Shown one piece after another: positions 21,101 to 22,222 of a stretch of DNA of 22,222 nucleotides. The position numbers and the translations under genes are program-made. The DNA lies in IMG/VR virus record IMGVR_UViG_3300045806_000019, positions 1 through 22,222 of that record; one strand, 5' to 3'. Under the pieces are notes generated by a model that was given only the letters and a program-made list of their open reading frames with translations, did no database searches and had not been told where the DNA came from. Each line of letters opens with the position of its first letter. Position 1 is the stretch's first letter. This stretch comes from a virus.

Positions 21101-22222
21101 TGGGGTTGTATATTGAGCCTGTGAAATATTTGAATCAGTTGAACTGTTTAGAAAATTAACAAGATTGGTTAGCGTGGCACTTGTTGAGGTTGTATTAATT
21201 AAAGCATAATTGCCCGTACCAATAAGAGCATTATTAGTTGTTAGTGTAGTTGTAGTAGAACCAATCGTAATTGTTGCGTTATTTGCAGGGACGTTAGAAA
21301 AATTAATCCATTGATTTCCTGCCATTTGATTACTATTACTAACGACAACATCCAAATCTAAACCGTTAACATAGTCAATTAAATCTCTTCTACCTAATTG
21401 TAATGTGGTGCCTGGATAATTACTTGAAAATCCAATACCTCTTAAATGCGAGTACACATTACTAGCGCCTCCACCAAGACCATTGTATGGTGTACCTTGG
21501 GAAAGCGTTCCGGCAGATAGTGTTGCATAAGCATTAGGTGTTGTTGATGCTGCTAGAGTGAAACTGTTGTTGAAATTTCCACGGTTCTTGGTGTTGACAC
21601 CAAGAACCCCACCCCAGTATGAATAATAACATTTTGTTATATTTGTATCAGAAGATGAATTTAAATATGTTGTTGCATTTTGAAGAGTTGAGGTAAGGGT
21701 AGACCCTAGAAGAATATAATTTGTTCCGGTTCCAGTTAAAGATGTGTTGGTAGTAAACGTTAAAGTTGTACCACCTAATGCAATGGTTGCATTATTTGCT
21801 GGATTATTTGCAAATGAAATATAACCATAATATGCTAGTAAATCTGTACCCAGACGAAATGCATATCCGCTTGTAACATAAGAAATAAAATTTGTTACAC
21901 CTGCTCCGTCGCCCTCGAAACGTAGACCACCACCTAAAATATTTCCTAAATCGAATAAAATACTATTTGCAAATATATATGTACCACTAGGAACTTTAAT
22001 TGTAGGGTAAACACGATATGAGAAAGTATTTGATGTTGATGAGTATGTAATACCACAACTGAACTGATTTGAAGAGGGTTTTAATGATCCTGAAATAATG
22101 TTGTTATTAACAGACCAATAGTATGCATTAACATTAGGGTCTGCTAATACATTGGTGTTTAGAAATGTATATAATGCATTAGCAGATAATGAAGCATTTG
22201 CACCAATATTGACCTGACTTCC
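18140..22222 (-). CDS. Large repetitive tail fibre or whisker protein, 5' end outside the window
   Basis: An open frame of 1360 residues still open at the right edge; a GTG at 21457 is internal and not the start. It lies where T4 has 12 and wac, directly before 13, so it is a fibre, short-fibre or fibritin-like structural protein, rich in S, T, N, G with almost no charge. Visible parts: repeated beta domains with PANNATITIG...NFLNSS.D.NIS (DNA about 21826-21613, 21310-21100, 20532-20082, and the tail of another at the right edge), two longer repeats containing LFPGTNNALFIGT / VYPGVNNILNLGT ending in NIYAN (about 19785-19560 and 19345-19105), a TFASGTNLTTQTTGSVEFDGS motif common in phage fibres, and a C-terminal domain of about 150 residues (18600-18143) with QVSLGVAAAGVVGMNSYFKV, typical of fibre tips. 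It likely contacts host receptor or supports fibres. Confidence 0.82.
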   Translation of the reverse strand, partial: GSQVNIGANASLSANALYTFLNTNVLADPNVNAYYWSVNNNIISGSLKPSSNQFSCGITYSSTSNTFSYRVYPTIKVPSGTYIFANSILFDLGNILGGGLRFEGDGAGVTNFISYVTSGYAFRLGTDLLAYYGYISFANNPANNATIALGGTTLTFTTNTSLTGTGTNYILLGSTLTSTLQNATTYLNSSSDTNITKCYYSYWGGVLGVNTKNRGNFNNSFTLAASTTPNAYATLSAGTLSQGTPYNGLGGGASNVYSHLRGIGFSSNYPGTTLQLGRRDLIDYVNGLDLDVVVSNSNQMAGNQWINFSNVPANNATITIGSTTTTLTTNNALIGTGNYALINTTSTSATLTNLVNFLNSSTDSNISQAQYTTPTDFSQPTIGIYWNVFSPLNVTVSSSPASYGTVGTLQALAGVEYNGIITSTVCAYTSLMYYGHAWRIRGAAMTKFTGSAGGADIGVYLTTNNINPVFGNIFDKLDLEVNWRDIVIDNQYVSRNKFTGGQLDWSTLGGACAIDASAGYGNIIECGALGQIYGGCFDFGNNIGISTLSEPTLGGVGSGTSTSTGVITYSSLPANNDTITLGSSTVTFTTNTSLVGTGNYVLISPTTTGVSGSGTPLTISSYTGNILSTSNTYLASVGNAITGTNIPAGTVITKVIYNTSLILSQTPTGAVSTINYYTNPLPQTALFNTITNLINFLTSSADPNISQCYYSRHGGRTNAAIKIAYKTTTSYAGNMFALAASTGGTVISNPSVASGATSLFGAGYNVSYNNYVYKSLGLSANNGVLNLTTIGNTSGISFTSINATSTSSLSIAMANNGVASITNYTNNLPLYISTLGTGSINFNSGLNGGTTVAYFNTSGLFPGTNNALFIGTTTSVWNTAYITNINANVVTSNTSYTTNIYANVISSNSTITGNTTYNYLTVGSSGINANVNLSLGANATITQNSTTSANFTMTSNSMSSILNQSTSGSLSLTNYATNGPFILSTTGASSTQDFYVNGVLINYISSTGVYPGVNNILNLGTAGATWLNIYGTNIYANTLTTNTATVGSLSSASAGLTSYSSGSYGVFAQSVNYIGMYAVSGASYGIYGQSNTATGLVVVSNTGTGATFQSNTGSTIASFSNATFTALTVNSTAMFSNTSAIINGLTTANGISIKAGTTTLAPLTFASGTNLTTQTTGSVEFDGSAFYGTPSSTSGRGAIPTEQWILQNAAYTLTSQTAAQKLFNTSTNGAITLPVGTYMFECMFSLSALSASSGTFGFALGGTAVNTQSWTALANKPASLSTPTNDYNTYNTAASVALTSVNTNTVGNAWIRGIIRVTTSGTIIPQVSLGVAAAGVVGMNSYFKVTPVGSSTVTNVGIWS
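19112..19130 (-). repeat. Copy 1 of the NIYAN-coding direct repeat in the fibre gene
   Basis: ATTGGCATATATGTTTGTA on the plus strand, 19 bases, identical to 19514-19532; a third copy at 19559-19577 differs at two positions. They encode the (T)NIYAN motif that closes the long fibre repeats. Confidence 0.75.
19514..19577 (-). repeat. Copies 2 and 3 of the NIYAN-coding direct repeat
   Basis: The copies at 19514-19532 (identical to 19112-19130) and 19559-19577 (two differences) are 45 bases apart, one 15-residue period, giving TNINANV then TNIYANV. They suggest growth of the shaft by local duplication. Confidence 0.65.
21583..21608. repeat. Perfect inverted repeat in the fibre gene, 12-base arms
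   Basis: GGTTCTTGGTGT and its exact reverse complement separated by two bases. In RNA an 11-bp stem with a four-base loop results. It lies inside codons for GGVLGVNTKNRG just after one of the repeat domains, in otherwise non-palindromic DNA. Confidence 0.85.

Noticed and set aside
1-22222. tRNA genes, CRISPR arrays, insertion sequences, introns or attachment sites
   Set aside because: Gaps between genes are too short for tRNAs, no regularly spaced repeats or transposase/integrase frames were seen, and the conserved genes are uninterrupted.

Overview
This window is a densely packed piece of a T4-like myovirus genome (Caudoviricetes). Every supported gene lies on the minus strand, so transcription runs from high to low coordinates. 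The order 13-14-15-16-17-18-19-20-67-(68 position)-21-22-23-3-uvsY-uvsW-55-47 is the conserved virion, packaging and recombination block of T4 relatives. The segment from g23 on (23, 3, uvsY, uvsW, 55, 47) resembles the arrangement I remember for marine cyanophage and pelagiphage T4-likes more than T4 itself. The DNA is AT-rich (by eye about 35% GC), with the capsid gene visibly richer in GC. The host cannot be read from the sequence; an aquatic bacterium is a guess based on gene order and fibre motifs. No tRNA, CRISPR array, integrase or insertion sequence was seen, and no gene-free stretch exceeds 300 bases.

Layout, in order of transcription. 22222-18140: the 3' part of a very large repetitive fibre or whisker protein at the position of T4 12/wac. 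18108-15763: neck and tail-completion genes 13, 14 and 15. 15766-13675: the two terminase subunits. 13625-10716: sheath and tube. 10653-4711: head assembly, namely portal, core protein gp67, two small genes of unknown function, protease, scaffold and major capsid protein. 4613-3598: two different GIY-YIG-family genes inserted between 23 and 3. 3596-3072: a tail-tube-fold protein (gp3-like). 3013-1119: recombination genes uvsY and uvsW. 1053-520: late sigma factor gp55. 527-333: a small unknown gene. 333-1: the N-terminus of the gp47 nuclease subunit.

Control signals fit the T4 scheme. Exact TATAAATA late promoters stand before genes 13, 22 and 23, with a near match before 18, and the gp55 sigma that would recognise them is encoded in the same window. 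uvsY has a textbook sigma-70 promoter (TTGACA, 17 bases, TATAAT with extended -10). A rho-independent-like hairpin follows the capsid gene and overlaps the ribosome binding site of the first endonuclease gene. Most other genes are joined by ATGA or TAATG overlaps or by gaps of a few bases.

Most of the window is orthodox. The points that deserve a second look are two consensus-like promoters on the opposite strand at both ends of uvsW, two perfect long inverted repeats buried in coding sequence (28 bp just before the protease gene, and 12-base arms in the fibre gene), a repeat family in the fibre in which one copy has another small beta module inserted into it, the sharing of that module with the tail sheath, and two small head-cluster genes of unknown function.
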